Source: Nonomuraea rubra (GTDB lineage: Bacteria > Actinomycetota > Actinomycetes > Streptosporangiales > Streptosporangiaceae). Taken from it: DNA of 64,000 nucleotides. The notes under the pieces were generated by a model, which was not told where the DNA came from, did no database searches, and saw nothing but the letters and a program-made list of their open reading frames with translations. Shown here piece after piece: positions 30,306 through 38,887 of this stretch. The stretch spans positions 5,501,001 to 5,565,000 of the forward strand of contig NZ_JACHMI010000001.1 of assembly GCF_014207985.1 (NCBI RefSeq), read 5' to 3'. Positions within the stretch are counted from its first letter, which is position 1. The number at the start of each line of letters is the position of its first letter. Both the position numbers and the translations under genes were made by a program.

Positions 30306-31841
30306 ATGCTCAACCTGTCGATCATTCTGGAAGACAGCGCCCGCAACGCTCCGGACCGCACCGCCCTGGTCTTCGGCGACCTGCGCCTGCCGTACTCCAT
30401 GGTGGACTCCGTCGCGAACCAGGTGGCGAACCTCCTGGCGGCCAGAGGGATCGGCAGGGGCGACAAGGTCGCCCTGCTCTGCCCGAACGTGCCCTACTTC
30501 CCCTTCGTCTACTTCGGCATACTCAAGGCCGGCGCGACCGTCGTCCCGCTCAACGTGCTGCTGCAGCCGCGCGAGATCACCTACCACCTGACCGACAGCG
30601 GCGCCAGGGCGCTCTTCTGCTTCGAGGGCACCGCCGAGCTGCCGATGGGGGAGCGCGGGCGGGAGGGGTTCGACGCCACAGAGGGCTGCGAGCACTTCTT
30701 CGTGCTGCCCGCCACGCCGCTGGCCACCGAGTCGGAGCACGGCGAGTCGATCTGGGCGGCGCTGGACGGGATGCCGGGGGAGTTCGAGACGGTGCAGACG
30801 GGGCCGGAGGACGTCGCGGCCATCCTCTACACCTCCGGCACCACCGGCCGGCCCAAGGGCGCCGAGCTCACCCACGCGAACCTGCTGATCAACACCATGG
30901 TCAGCGACGAGATGTTCCCCACCGACCCCGGCGGCGACGTCTCGCTCGCCGTGCTGCCCCTCTTCCACTCCTTCGGCCAGACCTCGGTCATGAACGTGAG
31001 CCTGCGCCGCCGCGCCACCCTCGTGCTCATGCCGCGCTTCGAGCCCGGCGAGGCCCTGGAGCTCATGCGCCGGGAGAAGGTGTCCATCTTCGCCGGGGTG
31101 CCCACCATGTACTGGGCGATGCTGTCGAAGATCCACGCGGACGGGGCCGAGGTGCCCACGACGCTGAAGGTGGCGGTGTCGGGGGCGGCCGCCTGCCCGG
31201 TCGAGGTGCTCAAGGACTTCGAGGCCACCTTCGGCGTCCCGATCCTGGAGGGCTACGGCCTGTCGGAGACCTCGCCCGCGGCCTGCTTCAACCAGCTCAG
31301 CCGGCCCACCAAGCCAGGCACCATCGGCTTCCCCATCTGGGGCGTGCAGATGCGGCTGGTGGACGGCGACTGGAACACCATCGAGGGCGAGGGCCCCGGC
31401 GAGATCGCCATCCGCGGGCACAACGTGATGAAGGGCTACCACGGGCGTCCCGAGGAGACCGCGGAGGTGCTGCGGGACGGCTGGTTCCGCACCGGCGACG
31501 TCGCCACCCGCGACGAGGACGGCTACTACGCCGTCTTCGACCGCACCAAGGACATGATCATCCGGGGCGGGTTCAACGTCTACCCGCGCGAGGTGGAGGA
31601 GGTGCTGATGACGCACCCGGCGGTCTCGCTGGCGGCCGTCGTCGGCGTGCCCCATGCCTCGCACGGCGAGGAGGTCAAGGCGTACGTCATCCCGGCGCCC
31701 GGCGCGACGGCGAGCGAGGCCGAGCTCGTCGCCTGGTCGAGGGAGAACATGGCGGCCTACAAGTACCCGAGGATCATCGAGTTCCGCGAGCACCTGCCGA
31801 TGACGGCGACCGGCAAGATCCTCAAGCGCGAGCTGCGTTAG
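30306..31841 (+). CDS. Acyl-CoA synthetase / long-chain fatty acid-CoA ligase
   Basis: 511 residues from ATG 30306 behind GAGAGGGTCACG. AMP-forming ligase of the ANL superfamily: YTSGTTGRPKGAEL (about 177), YGLSETSP (about 318), FRTGDVATRDEDGYY (about 397), DRTKDMIIRGGFNVYP (about 415) and C-terminal MTATGKILKREL with the catalytic Lys. The hydrophobic binding region fits a medium- or long-chain acyl substrate, but chain length cannot be read off. Single gene; convergent with the AraC regulator 7 nt downstream. Confidence 0.92.
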   Translation: MLNLSIILEDSARNAPDRTALVFGDLRLPYSMVDSVANQVANLLAARGIGRGDKVALLCPNVPYFPFVYFGILKAGATVVPLNVLLQPREITYHLTDSGARALFCFEGTAELPMGERGREGFDATEGCEHFFVLPATPLATESEHGESIWAALDGMPGEFETVQTGPEDVAAILYTSGTTGRPKGAELTHANLLINTMVSDEMFPTDPGGDVSLAVLPLFHSFGQTSVMNVSLRRRATLVLMPRFEPGEALELMRREKVSIFAGVPTMYWAMLSKIHADGAEVPTTLKVAVSGAAACPVEVLKDFEATFGVPILEGYGLSETSPAACFNQLSRPTKPGTIGFPIWGVQMRLVDGDWNTIEGEGPGEIAIRGHNVMKGYHGRPEETAEVLRDGWFRTGDVATRDEDGYYAVFDRTKDMIIRGGFNVYPREVEEVLMTHPAVSLAAVVGVPHASHGEEVKAYVIPAPGATASEAELVAWSRENMAAYKYPRIIEFREHLPMTATGKILKRELR

Positions 31842-31848
31842 CCGGCCG

Positions 31849-32772
31849 TCACGGCAGCCAGTCGATCGCGGTGGCGAGCTCGGACGGCGCGTTGCCGAAG
31901 GTGGTCCTGAAGGCCCGGGTGAAGTGCGGGCCGTCGGCGAACCCGGCGGCGTGCGCGGCCGCCGTCAGCGACTCCCCGGCGGCCACCTGATCGATGGCCC
32001 GCTGCAACCGCAGCCACCGCACGTACGGCCGCAGCGGGATCCCGACGTGCGCGCTGAACAGGTGCGCCAGCCGGCTGGGCGACAGGTGCACCGCCTCCGC
32101 CACCGCTCGCAGCCGCACAGGGCCTCCCGCGAGGAGCGCGGGGAGCAGCGCGATCGCCGCCTCCACCGCCGGGTGCAGGACGTCGGCGGCGCCGCCGTGG
32201 CCGCTCCACTCCTCGACGACCCGCAGCGCGGCCGCCGCCTCGGCCGAACGCGCGTGACCGGCCGGGGGCTCGGTGAACATGCGCGGCCGGATCCCCGGCC
32301 GCACGCGCCCGTTCCCGGCAGCCACGGGGGCCGGGGAGCCGCGACCGGACGGCTCCCCGACCGCAACGCCGGCCGTCCCGCCGGACGGCTTCTCGACCGC
32401 AACGCCGGCCGGTGGGACGGAGAGCGGCCATGCGAGCGCCGTCGGCCCGGTACCGGCCGGTGACCAGGTGGGAGCCGTTGGGCCGGGGGCGCAGCGTGCG
32501 AGCAGGGAGCGGCCCGGCGAGCTGCGCGGGTCGAGGTGGGCGAGCAGGGCGTGGCGGGCGCCGGTGAGCACCGTGTGGGCGGTGTCGGGCGGGACGACGG
32601 CGATGCGCGTGGTCACCCGCTCGCCGCGGGCGTCGGCCATGGTGAAGGGCTCGGCGGCGACGATCAGCTGGACCGCGTGGTGGGCGTGCAGCTCGTTCCG
32701 GCCGACCGTGCCGCCGTACAGCAGGAGGCCGGGCCGCAGGAGGCACCAGCCGCGCCAGGAGTGCGCCATCAC
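31849..32772 (-). CDS. AraC-family transcriptional regulator
   Basis: 307 residues. N-terminal cupin-type sensing half (HAHHAVQLIVAAEPFTMADARGERV), an unusually Ala/Gly/Pro-rich low-complexity middle (about 110-165) and a C-terminal double HTH (VRLRAVAEAVHLSPSRLAHLFSAHVG; AHAAGFADGPHFTRAFRTTFG). Starts at ATG 32772, with a second ATG directly after it. The middle contains near-repeats (AVEKPSGG, AVGEPSGR), probably slippage. Target unknown; the nearest candidate is the convergent ligase. Confidence 0.85.
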   Translation of the reverse strand: MMAHSWRGWCLLRPGLLLYGGTVGRNELHAHHAVQLIVAAEPFTMADARGERVTTRIAVVPPDTAHTVLTGARHALLAHLDPRSSPGRSLLARCAPGPTAPTWSPAGTGPTALAWPLSVPPAGVAVEKPSGGTAGVAVGEPSGRGSPAPVAAGNGRVRPGIRPRMFTEPPAGHARSAEAAAALRVVEEWSGHGGAADVLHPAVEAAIALLPALLAGGPVRLRAVAEAVHLSPSRLAHLFSAHVGIPLRPYVRWLRLQRAIDQVAAGESLTAAAHAAGFADGPHFTRAFRTTFGNAPSELATAIDWLP

Positions 32773-33035
32773 CCCGCCCTTCCGGCCCGGGAGCCCGCGC
32801 CGCTGAAAGCGTAGCCGTTCACGGGTGGGCGCGGCCTCCGGCTGAGAGCGGCGTCACCAGCCCCCCGGCCGATGCGGGATCCCGCGGGCTGGTACTGTGG
32901 CGGTCACGTCGCAGGATCGTCCTTGGGAGGTGAGACCCATTACCGCTGTGTCAGTCTGGGTGCTCCCCTCGAGAAGCGCGGCCCACAGGGATTAGGTGAC
33001 CGCGGGAGCGCCCATGGGCATCCCGAAAGGCTCCC
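32773..33035 (+). promoter_or_regulatory. 263-nt leader-like region upstream of the PrmC-like gene
   Basis: No gene is visible. A TACTGT -10-like hexamer (32893-32898) is followed by a very strong Shine-Dalgarno (GGGAGG, 32925-32930) with ATT 8 nt later and only 18 codons before a stop. Near the downstream gene a GGGAGC...GCTCCC stem (about 33004-33035) is followed, inside the first codons, by a run of six T. The arrangement looks like a leader or attenuator, or a transplanted start region of another gene (infC starts with ATT in many bacteria). Confidence 0.35.
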
Positions 33036-33836
33036 ATGTCGGTTTTTTCGTCATCTATCAGCACTGCTGCCATCGTCGCCCGCCTCCGCGCCGCCGGATG
33101 CGTCTTCGCCGAGGACGAGGCGGAGCTGCTCCTGTCCACCGCGCCCACCCCCGCCGAGCTCGACGCCATGGTGGCGCGCAGGGTCGCGGGCGAACCGCTC
33201 GAACACGTGCTGGGCTGGGCGGAGTTCTGCGGCCTGCGGGTGTACGTGGAGCCGGGGGTGTTCGTGCCCCGGCCGCGCACCGAGTTCCTCATCGAGGTGG
33301 CCGTCGGGCTGGCGCGCGAGGTCGCGGGCACCCCGGCGGTCCTGGACCTGTGCTGCGGGACGGGCGCGATGGGCGCGGCCGTGGCGGCGGCCCTGCCGGA
33401 GACCGAGCTGCACGCCGCCGATCTCGACCCCGCCGCCGTCCGCTGCGCCCGGCGCAACCTGGCGGGGGCGGCGACGGTCCACGAGGGCGACCTGTACGAC
33501 CCGCTGCCCGCCGCGCTGCGCGGACGGGTGGACATCCTGATCGCCAGCCCCCCGTACGTGCCGACGGAGTCGGTGGGCCTGCTGCCTCCCGAGGCCCGCC
33601 TGCACGAGCCGCTGCACGCGCTGGACGGCGGCGCCGACGGCCTCGACGTGGTCCGGCGGGTGATCGGCGGCGCCCCCGGCTGGCTCGCTCCCGGCGGGCA
33701 TCTGCTGGTGGAGACCAGTGAGCGCCAGGCGGCAGCGACCGCCGAGGCCGTACGGTCGGCCGGGCTGGCGGCCCGGGTGGCCACCTCCGGCGACCTGGAC
33801 GCGACGGCGGTCATCGGCACCCTGGAAGCCCGATGA
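33036..33836 (+). CDS. PrmC/HemK-like N5-glutamine methyltransferase
   Basis: 266 residues from ATG 33036 behind GAAAGG. SAM-binding Rossmann fold with VLDLCCGTGAMGAAVA (about 106) and the catalytic region IASPPYVPTESV (about 169), preceded by the VEPGVFVPRPRTEFL segment typical of PrmC. The family motif NPPY reads SPPY here, and the N-terminal release-factor-binding part is short. It is therefore more likely a paralogue of unknown protein target than the housekeeping PrmC. Confidence 0.8.
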   Translation: MSVFSSSISTAAIVARLRAAGCVFAEDEAELLLSTAPTPAELDAMVARRVAGEPLEHVLGWAEFCGLRVYVEPGVFVPRPRTEFLIEVAVGLAREVAGTPAVLDLCCGTGAMGAAVAAALPETELHAADLDPAAVRCARRNLAGAATVHEGDLYDPLPAALRGRVDILIASPPYVPTESVGLLPPEARLHEPLHALDGGADGLDVVRRVIGGAPGWLAPGGHLLVETSERQAAATAEAVRSAGLAARVATSGDLDATAVIGTLEAR

Positions 33837-33861
33837 CTTAGCGGTGTTAAGGTGATCCGCG

Positions 33862-34494
33862 ATGGCACAGAAGGGACTGGCGCGGGACACCGTCGTGCGC
33901 GCGGCGCTGGAACTGCTCGACGAGGCCGGCCTGGAGGGCCTGTCCATGCGCCGCCTCGCCGCCCGCCTGGGCGTCCAGAACCCGGCGCTCTACTGGCACT
34001 TCCGCAACAAGCAGGAGCTGCTCGACGAGATGGCCCGCGAGCTGCTCGCCCACGACATGGGCGGGCCGGCCGAGGGCGAGGGCTGGCGGGAGTGGCTGAC
34101 CCGGCGCGCGCACCGCTACCGGCGCACGCTGCTCGGCCACCGCGACGGCGCGCGGCTGATCGCGGCCGGCGATCCGGGGCCCGGCGTGGCCAGGAGCTTC
34201 GAGGAGGAGCTCAGGACGCTGACCGGGCTCGGCTTCACCCCCGCGCGGGGCCTGCACGCGATCACCGCGATCAGCCACTACACGCTCGGCTTCGTGCTGA
34301 ACGAGCAGGCGGCCCTCGACCGGCGAGGCCGCCGCGACAGCCCTGACGACGGGCCCGCCCTGGCCGCGTACGCCGCGGACTACCCGCTCACGGTCGAGGG
34401 CGTCAGGACGGGCGGCGCGCCGACCAGCGACGAGGCGTTCGAGCACGGCCTGCGGCTCATCCTCGACGGCGTCGCCGCGTCGGCCCCCGCCTGA
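33862..34494 (+). CDS. TetR-family regulator (TetR C-terminal class)
   Basis: 210 residues. N-terminal HTH LSMRRLAARLGVQNPALYWHFRNKQELLDEMA (about 33-64) and a C-terminal domain resembling TetR/TetR_C itself (HYTLGFVLNEQAA, DEAFEHGLRLILDGV). Usually a repressor of a divergent or adjacent transporter, but none is adjacent here. It follows the PrmC-like gene by 25 nt and may be cotranscribed. Confidence 0.9.
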   Translation: MAQKGLARDTVVRAALELLDEAGLEGLSMRRLAARLGVQNPALYWHFRNKQELLDEMARELLAHDMGGPAEGEGWREWLTRRAHRYRRTLLGHRDGARLIAAGDPGPGVARSFEEELRTLTGLGFTPARGLHAITAISHYTLGFVLNEQAALDRRGRRDSPDDGPALAAYAADYPLTVEGVRTGGAPTSDEAFEHGLRLILDGVAASAPA

Positions 34495-34684
34495 TCCTCC
34501 CGGTCGAGGAGGCCGCGTGAGCTCCCGCCTGATCCTCCTCCGGTCTCCGTCAGCCGGTCACCCTGCCCGGCCTCCCGCCGTGATTTGCGCCTTTTGCAGT
34601 GCGGCATGCGGTTGTTTTCTTCGTGGACTTCTCCGGTGAGACGCGCTTTCATTTCCTCCGTCGAATTCCGGGATGGAGGAACAA

Positions 34685-35836
34685 TTGGCGCGTACACGGA
34701 GAAGTGCACGGAGAATTACGGAAATCACCCTCGCTCTCGCGGTGGTGGCGGGCACGGCTCCGCCCGCGACGGCCGCCCCTCGCGAGCCCGTGCGGATCAC
34801 CCGCTTCCTCGGCGAGCAGCGGATCCCGCACCGGGTGGAGTTCGAGGGCACGACCGTGGGCGGCCTGTCGGGCTTCGATCGGGACCCGCGCACCGGCGTC
34901 TGGTACTTCATCTCCGACGACCGCTGGCGCTACGACCCCGCCCGCTTCTACACCGGCCAGCTGACCATCGACCGCAGGACGGGCGCCTTCGCCGCCGTAC
35001 GGCTGACCGGCGTCACCACGCTGACCAGGCCCGACGGGACACCGTACCCGGCCTACGGCAGGCCGGGCTCGGCCGACCCCGAGTCGATCAGGTTCGACCG
35101 GTGGAACGGGCGGCTGCTGTGGGGCGACGAGGGCGACCGGCCCGACCGCGCGAATCCGGATATTCCCATCTCGCATTCAACGGTGCGCGGAATGAACCCC
35201 GAAGGACGCGAAACCGCTGATCTGCCGGTGCCGTCGAATTTGCGCTTCACGAACACGGAAAACGGGCCGCGGCGCAATTTCGGGTTCGAGGGGCTGGCCG
35301 TCACCGAACGCACCATCGCCGCCATGACCGAGGGCCCGCGCTTCGAGGACGGGCCGACGCCGACGGCCGAACGCGGCTCGGTGGCGCGGCTCACCGTGTG
35401 GGACCGCCAGGGCCGGGCCCGCGCGCAGTACGCCTACCCGCTCGACGCCCTGGCGGCCCCGCCGAACCCGCCAGACGGCCTGAGCGACAGCGGCGTGTCG
35501 GAGCTGCTGGCCATCGACGACAACCGCTACCTGGCACTCGAGCGCTCCTGGATCCAGGGCGTGGGATACCGGGCCAGGCTGTACGAGATCGACTTGCGCG
35601 GTGCCTCGAACGTGATCGGCCGCGACTCGCTGACGCAGGCCGGCAGGTACCGGCCGGTCACCAAGCGGCTGGTCCGCGACCTCGGCGGCTTCCGCCCGCC
35701 GGTGCAGAACCTGGAGGGCATGGCCTGGGGCCCCCGGCTGGCGAGCGGCGAGTGCACGCTGGTGATCGGCTCCGACGACAACTTCTCCGAGGAGGAGGTG
35801 ACGCAGTTCATGGCGTTCGCGGCCACGGGCTGCTGA
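34685..35836 (+). CDS. Secreted esterase-like activity of phytase family protein
   Basis: About 383 residues. The start is probably TTG 34685, because GGAGGA (34675-34680) sits just ahead of it; an in-frame ATG at 34673 contains that ribosome site and is less likely. Signal peptide (RRSARRITEITLALAVVAGTAPPATAAP), then a single PF13449-type domain: VGGLSGFDRD, WYFISDDRW, SIRFDRWNGRLLWGDEGD, NFGFEGLAVTERTI, LLAIDDNRYLALERSW and QNLEGMAWGP. Predicted to be an extracellular phosphomonoesterase or phytase-like enzyme. The upstream 100 nt and the coding part near 35160-35280 are visibly less GC-rich than the surroundings. Confidence 0.82.
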   Translation: MARTRRSARRITEITLALAVVAGTAPPATAAPREPVRITRFLGEQRIPHRVEFEGTTVGGLSGFDRDPRTGVWYFISDDRWRYDPARFYTGQLTIDRRTGAFAAVRLTGVTTLTRPDGTPYPAYGRPGSADPESIRFDRWNGRLLWGDEGDRPDRANPDIPISHSTVRGMNPEGRETADLPVPSNLRFTNTENGPRRNFGFEGLAVTERTIAAMTEGPRFEDGPTPTAERGSVARLTVWDRQGRARAQYAYPLDALAAPPNPPDGLSDSGVSELLAIDDNRYLALERSWIQGVGYRARLYEIDLRGASNVIGRDSLTQAGRYRPVTKRLVRDLGGFRPPVQNLEGMAWGPRLASGECTLVIGSDDNFSEEEVTQFMAFAATGC

Positions 35837-35847
35837 GCCTGGATCCG

Positions 35848-38775
35848 TCAGATGCCGTGGATGCGGCGCCCGGTGATGTGCTGGGGGACGATGCGGATGT
35901 AGAGCTCCCGCTCGCCCCCGGCCCACGGGGTGACGCCCGTGCCCTGCGGGCCGTTCGTCTCCTCCGGGGGCACGTGGTGCGCGGGCCCCTGGACCAGCAC
36001 GCTCCACCCCTCCCGGTTGGCCTCGTCGATGTTGTCGATCTCGAAGGCGATCAGGATGTCGACGCCTGCCAGCCCGGTGCTCAGGTCCTTGTCCATGGCC
36101 CCGCCCACGGCGGTGCGGAAGACGATCGCGCCCTCGTGCATCTTGTAGTTGACCGGCAGCACGGTCGGCCCGTGCGAGCCGTTGAACGCCACCCGCCCGA
36201 TCCCGCCCGGCGCGATCAGCCGCCGGCACTCCTGCTCGTCCAGCATCTCCAGCGACGGGTGGGCCATGGCGGGGCCGCGCCCGGGCGGACGGTCGTGGCC
36301 GCCGCCCAGCAGGTCCTCCACCGTCGTGCCCAGCGCGTCCGCCAGCCGGTAGAGCGCTCCGGTGTCGGGCGTGTCGGCGTTCTCCTCCAGATATTTCAGG
36401 TATCCGGGTGACATGTCCGCGCGCTCGGCGACCTGCTCCCGGGTCAGCCCGAGCCGCTCGCGGTGATGGATGACGCGACGGCCGAGATCGCCTGTGCCTG
36501 TCATGATGACTTCCCCTCTGCCAAAAGTACGGCGCGCGGCGCCGTTGAGCCGGGCCTCGTCGTGATCGGCGTCGATGAACACCTGACGCCCCCGGTAGCG
36601 GATCGGCATGGACACGAGCCCGAGCTCCTCGGGCAGCAGCGGATCCAGCCGCAGCCCGCCGGGCCCCACCTCCAGGCCCAGATAGCAGCGCTGCAGCAGG
36701 TCGAGCGTGCCCCCCATGGCGCCCAGGTGGATGCCCTCCGCGGTGGTGCCGCCCTGGACGTCCTTGATGTCGCTGTAAAGGGCCTCGGTGAAGAAACGCC
36801 ACGACTGCGCCCGGTTCGAGCGGGCCAGCACCCAGGCGTGCACGACCGCACTGAGCGTGGAGCCGTGGCTGGTGCGCCGCAGGTAGTAGGAGACGGTACG
36901 GGAGATGAGGTCCGGATCGACCGGATAGCCGAGCCGCTCCAGCGTGCCGGTCAGCTCCTCGCCGGTCAGCAGGTAGCAGAGCATGAGGGTGTCGGCCTGC
37001 TTGGACGCCTTGTACCGGTTGACGTCGTCGCCGTCGGCCTCCAGCGCCCGGTCCAGGCGGCGCACGCCGGCGAAGCGGTCCCAGTCGAGCTCCAGCAGGT
37101 CGGCGTACCCGGTGAACTGGCTGATCACGCCGTCGTGGAAGTCGACCCGCAGGCGGCGGCCGACGTCGTCCCAGCGCTCCAGCTCCGCGGCGGACGGCGC
37201 CAGGCCGGGAGGCAGGTCGGGGGCCAGCGCGGCGGTGTCGCGGGCGCGAGCCATCAGCCACGCGGTCATGACGTTGGTGTAGGCGTTGTTGTCCAGGCCG
37301 GGGACGGCCGCGCCGGGGTAGGCGTCGTGGTACTCGTCGGGGCCCATGACGCCGCGGATCTCGTACCGGTCACCGGCGGGGACGGCCAGCGAGGCGAAGA
37401 ACCTGGCGATGTCGAGCAGCAGCTCGGCGCACCACGGCGGCATGGAGCCGGTGGCCAGGTAGTGGTGCCACACGTTGTAGGCGACGGCCAGGCCGACGTG
37501 CCGCTGCAGCCGGGAGTGGTCGGGCAGCCAGCGGCCGGAGGCGGGGTTCAGGTGCAGGGTCTGGCTCTCCTCGCGGCCGTCGCTGCCGCTCTGCCAGGGG
37601 AACATCGCGCCGTCGAGACCGGCCTCCCTGGCCGCGTCCCGCGCCTCGGGCAGTCGTCGCCAGCGGTAACGCAGCAGCCCGCGGGAGATCTGCGGGAAGC
37701 GCAGGTCCAGCCACGGCTGCACGAACAGCTCGTCCCAGAACACGTGCCCCCGGTACGCCTCGCCGTGCAGGCCACGGGCGGGCACCCCGGCGTCCAGGCC
37801 GGCGGTGTGCGGGGAGAGCGTCTGCAGCAGGTGGAAGATGTGCAGGTGCACGACCAGCGACAGCTCGGGGCCGTCCACGTCGAGCCTGGCCCGCCGCCAC
37901 AGCAGCTCCCACGCCGCCTCGTGCCGCGCCAGCAGCTCCGCGAACGGCGGCGCCCGGCGCACGTGCCGCAGCGCCGACGTCCGCGGGTCGTGGCTGGCCG
38001 GGTCGCGCGAGGACGTCAGCGCCACCACCTTCGTGAGGTCGGCCGGCACGCCCTCGGCCAGGTCGAGAACGTGGTCGGAGGTGATGTGGCCGGCGCCGAG
38101 CGACGGCCTGGCGGGCACGTCGCCGTCCATCCTGGCGGCCAGCGCCACGACCACGTGGGAGGAGCGGGTACGCGCCGTCAGCCAGGCCAGGTCGTCCTCC
38201 GAGCCGGTCGCGTGCCCGGTGAGGTGGTCGCCGCGCAGGTCGCGGTAGCGGGCCACGCCCTCGTTGCGCACCCGGCCCTCCAGCGTGGCGCGCACGCGCA
38301 GCGGGCCCGACCAGTTCTCCGCCGTGAACGTGGTCTGCATCGCCGCCAGGTACGGGTCCGCCATCGACACCAGGCGGCGCTGGCGTACCCGGGTGATCCT
38401 GCCCTCGCCGTCGCGCCAGCGCAGGTCCCGTACCAGCACGCCGCGGCGCAGGTCCAGCTCGTGCCGGTAGAGCGGCAGGTCGGCCCGCTCGGGCCGGAAC
38501 CAGCCCGAGCCGGGCGTGGCGAACGTCAGCGGCAGCCAGTCCGGCAGGTTGACGAGGTCCTCGTTCGTCACGGTGTGGCCGGCCACCACCGAGTCGAGCC
38601 GGTCGTAGCAGCCCGCCAGGTACGTGCCCGGCGTGCGCGGCTGCCCGTCGGGGGTGGCTCCGCGCGTGGCGAACCGGCCGTTGCCCAGCGTGCACAGCGC
38701 CTCGCGCAGGCCCTCGCCCGAGGGCTCGAACCCCTCGTAGACCAGCACCCAGGCGTCCGGCACACGATCGTTCAT
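35848..38775 (-). CDS. GH65 disaccharide phosphorylase fused to HTH-PNPOx protein
   Basis: One uninterrupted 975-codon frame. Residues 1-757 form a full-length GH65 enzyme: FWDELFVQPW, catalytic acid in GPDEYHDAYPG (about 477) and phosphate-binding TSHGSTLS (about 636), as in trehalose, kojibiose and maltose phosphorylases. Residues 758-975 are a separate type of protein: an Xre-type HTH (LGLTREQVAERADMSPGYLKYLEE) followed by a PNPOx/flavin-binding split barrel (GRVAFNGSHGPTVLPVNY). The junction has its own ATG (36504) with GAGGGGAAG, so the second part may also be made alone. GH65 releases beta-glucose 1-phosphate, which the neighbour at 38888-39637 should convert. Fusion, or two genes joined by a lost stop, cannot be settled by eye. 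Confidence 0.85.
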   Translation of the reverse strand: MNDRVPDAWVLVYEGFEPSGEGLREALCTLGNGRFATRGATPDGQPRTPGTYLAGCYDRLDSVVAGHTVTNEDLVNLPDWLPLTFATPGSGWFRPERADLPLYRHELDLRRGVLVRDLRWRDGEGRITRVRQRRLVSMADPYLAAMQTTFTAENWSGPLRVRATLEGRVRNEGVARYRDLRGDHLTGHATGSEDDLAWLTARTRSSHVVVALAARMDGDVPARPSLGAGHITSDHVLDLAEGVPADLTKVVALTSSRDPASHDPRTSALRHVRRAPPFAELLARHEAAWELLWRRARLDVDGPELSLVVHLHIFHLLQTLSPHTAGLDAGVPARGLHGEAYRGHVFWDELFVQPWLDLRFPQISRGLLRYRWRRLPEARDAAREAGLDGAMFPWQSGSDGREESQTLHLNPASGRWLPDHSRLQRHVGLAVAYNVWHHYLATGSMPPWCAELLLDIARFFASLAVPAGDRYEIRGVMGPDEYHDAYPGAAVPGLDNNAYTNVMTAWLMARARDTAALAPDLPPGLAPSAAELERWDDVGRRLRVDFHDGVISQFTGYADLLELDWDRFAGVRRLDRALEADGDDVNRYKASKQADTLMLCYLLTGEELTGTLERLGYPVDPDLISRTVSYYLRRTSHGSTLSAVVHAWVLARSNRAQSWRFFTEALYSDIKDVQGGTTAEGIHLGAMGGTLDLLQRCYLGLEVGPGGLRLDPLLPEELGLVSMPIRYRGRQVFIDADHDEARLNGAARRTFGRGEVIMTGTGDLGRRVIHHRERLGLTREQVAERADMSPGYLKYLEENADTPDTGALYRLADALGTTVEDLLGGGHDRPPGRGPAMAHPSLEMLDEQECRRLIAPGGIGRVAFNGSHGPTVLPVNYKMHEGAIVFRTAVGGAMDKDLSTGLAGVDILIAFEIDNIDEANREGWSVLVQGPAHHVPPEETNGPQGTGVTPWAGGERELYIRIVPQHITGRRIHGI
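36502..36524 (-). promoter_or_regulatory. Internal ribosome site and ATG at the GH65/HTH-PNPOx junction
   Basis: On the minus strand GGCAGAGGGGAAGTCATC precedes ATG 36504 (MTGTGDLGRR). In the +1 frame a TGA overlaps this same ATG as ATGA, exactly the layout expected if GH65 once ended here and a one-base indel removed its stop. Confidence 0.5.
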
Positions 38776-38887
38776 CGGCGGCCCACACGTACGCGGCTCG
38801 CGGGCGTGCTCTCCGGCGGCAGGCGGCCCGCCACGTCAGCGGGCGTGGTCGTCAGCGGCACACGCCCAGGGACGATCGCGGGCGTGG

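Noticed and set aside
31838..32746. Alternative frame overlapping the AraC gene
   Set aside because: Arg/Pro-rich shadow frame; the 307-codon frame carries the complete AraC double HTH.
33862..34494. TetR gene as local repressor of an efflux pump
   Set aside because: Its class often controls efflux, but no transporter gene is adjacent on either strand.
38776..38887. Small gene between GH65 and the phosphomutase
   Set aside because: Only partial repeats of the neighbouring 3' end (TCATCGGCGGCCCAC and GGGCGTGGTC) and no frame with a ribosome site.
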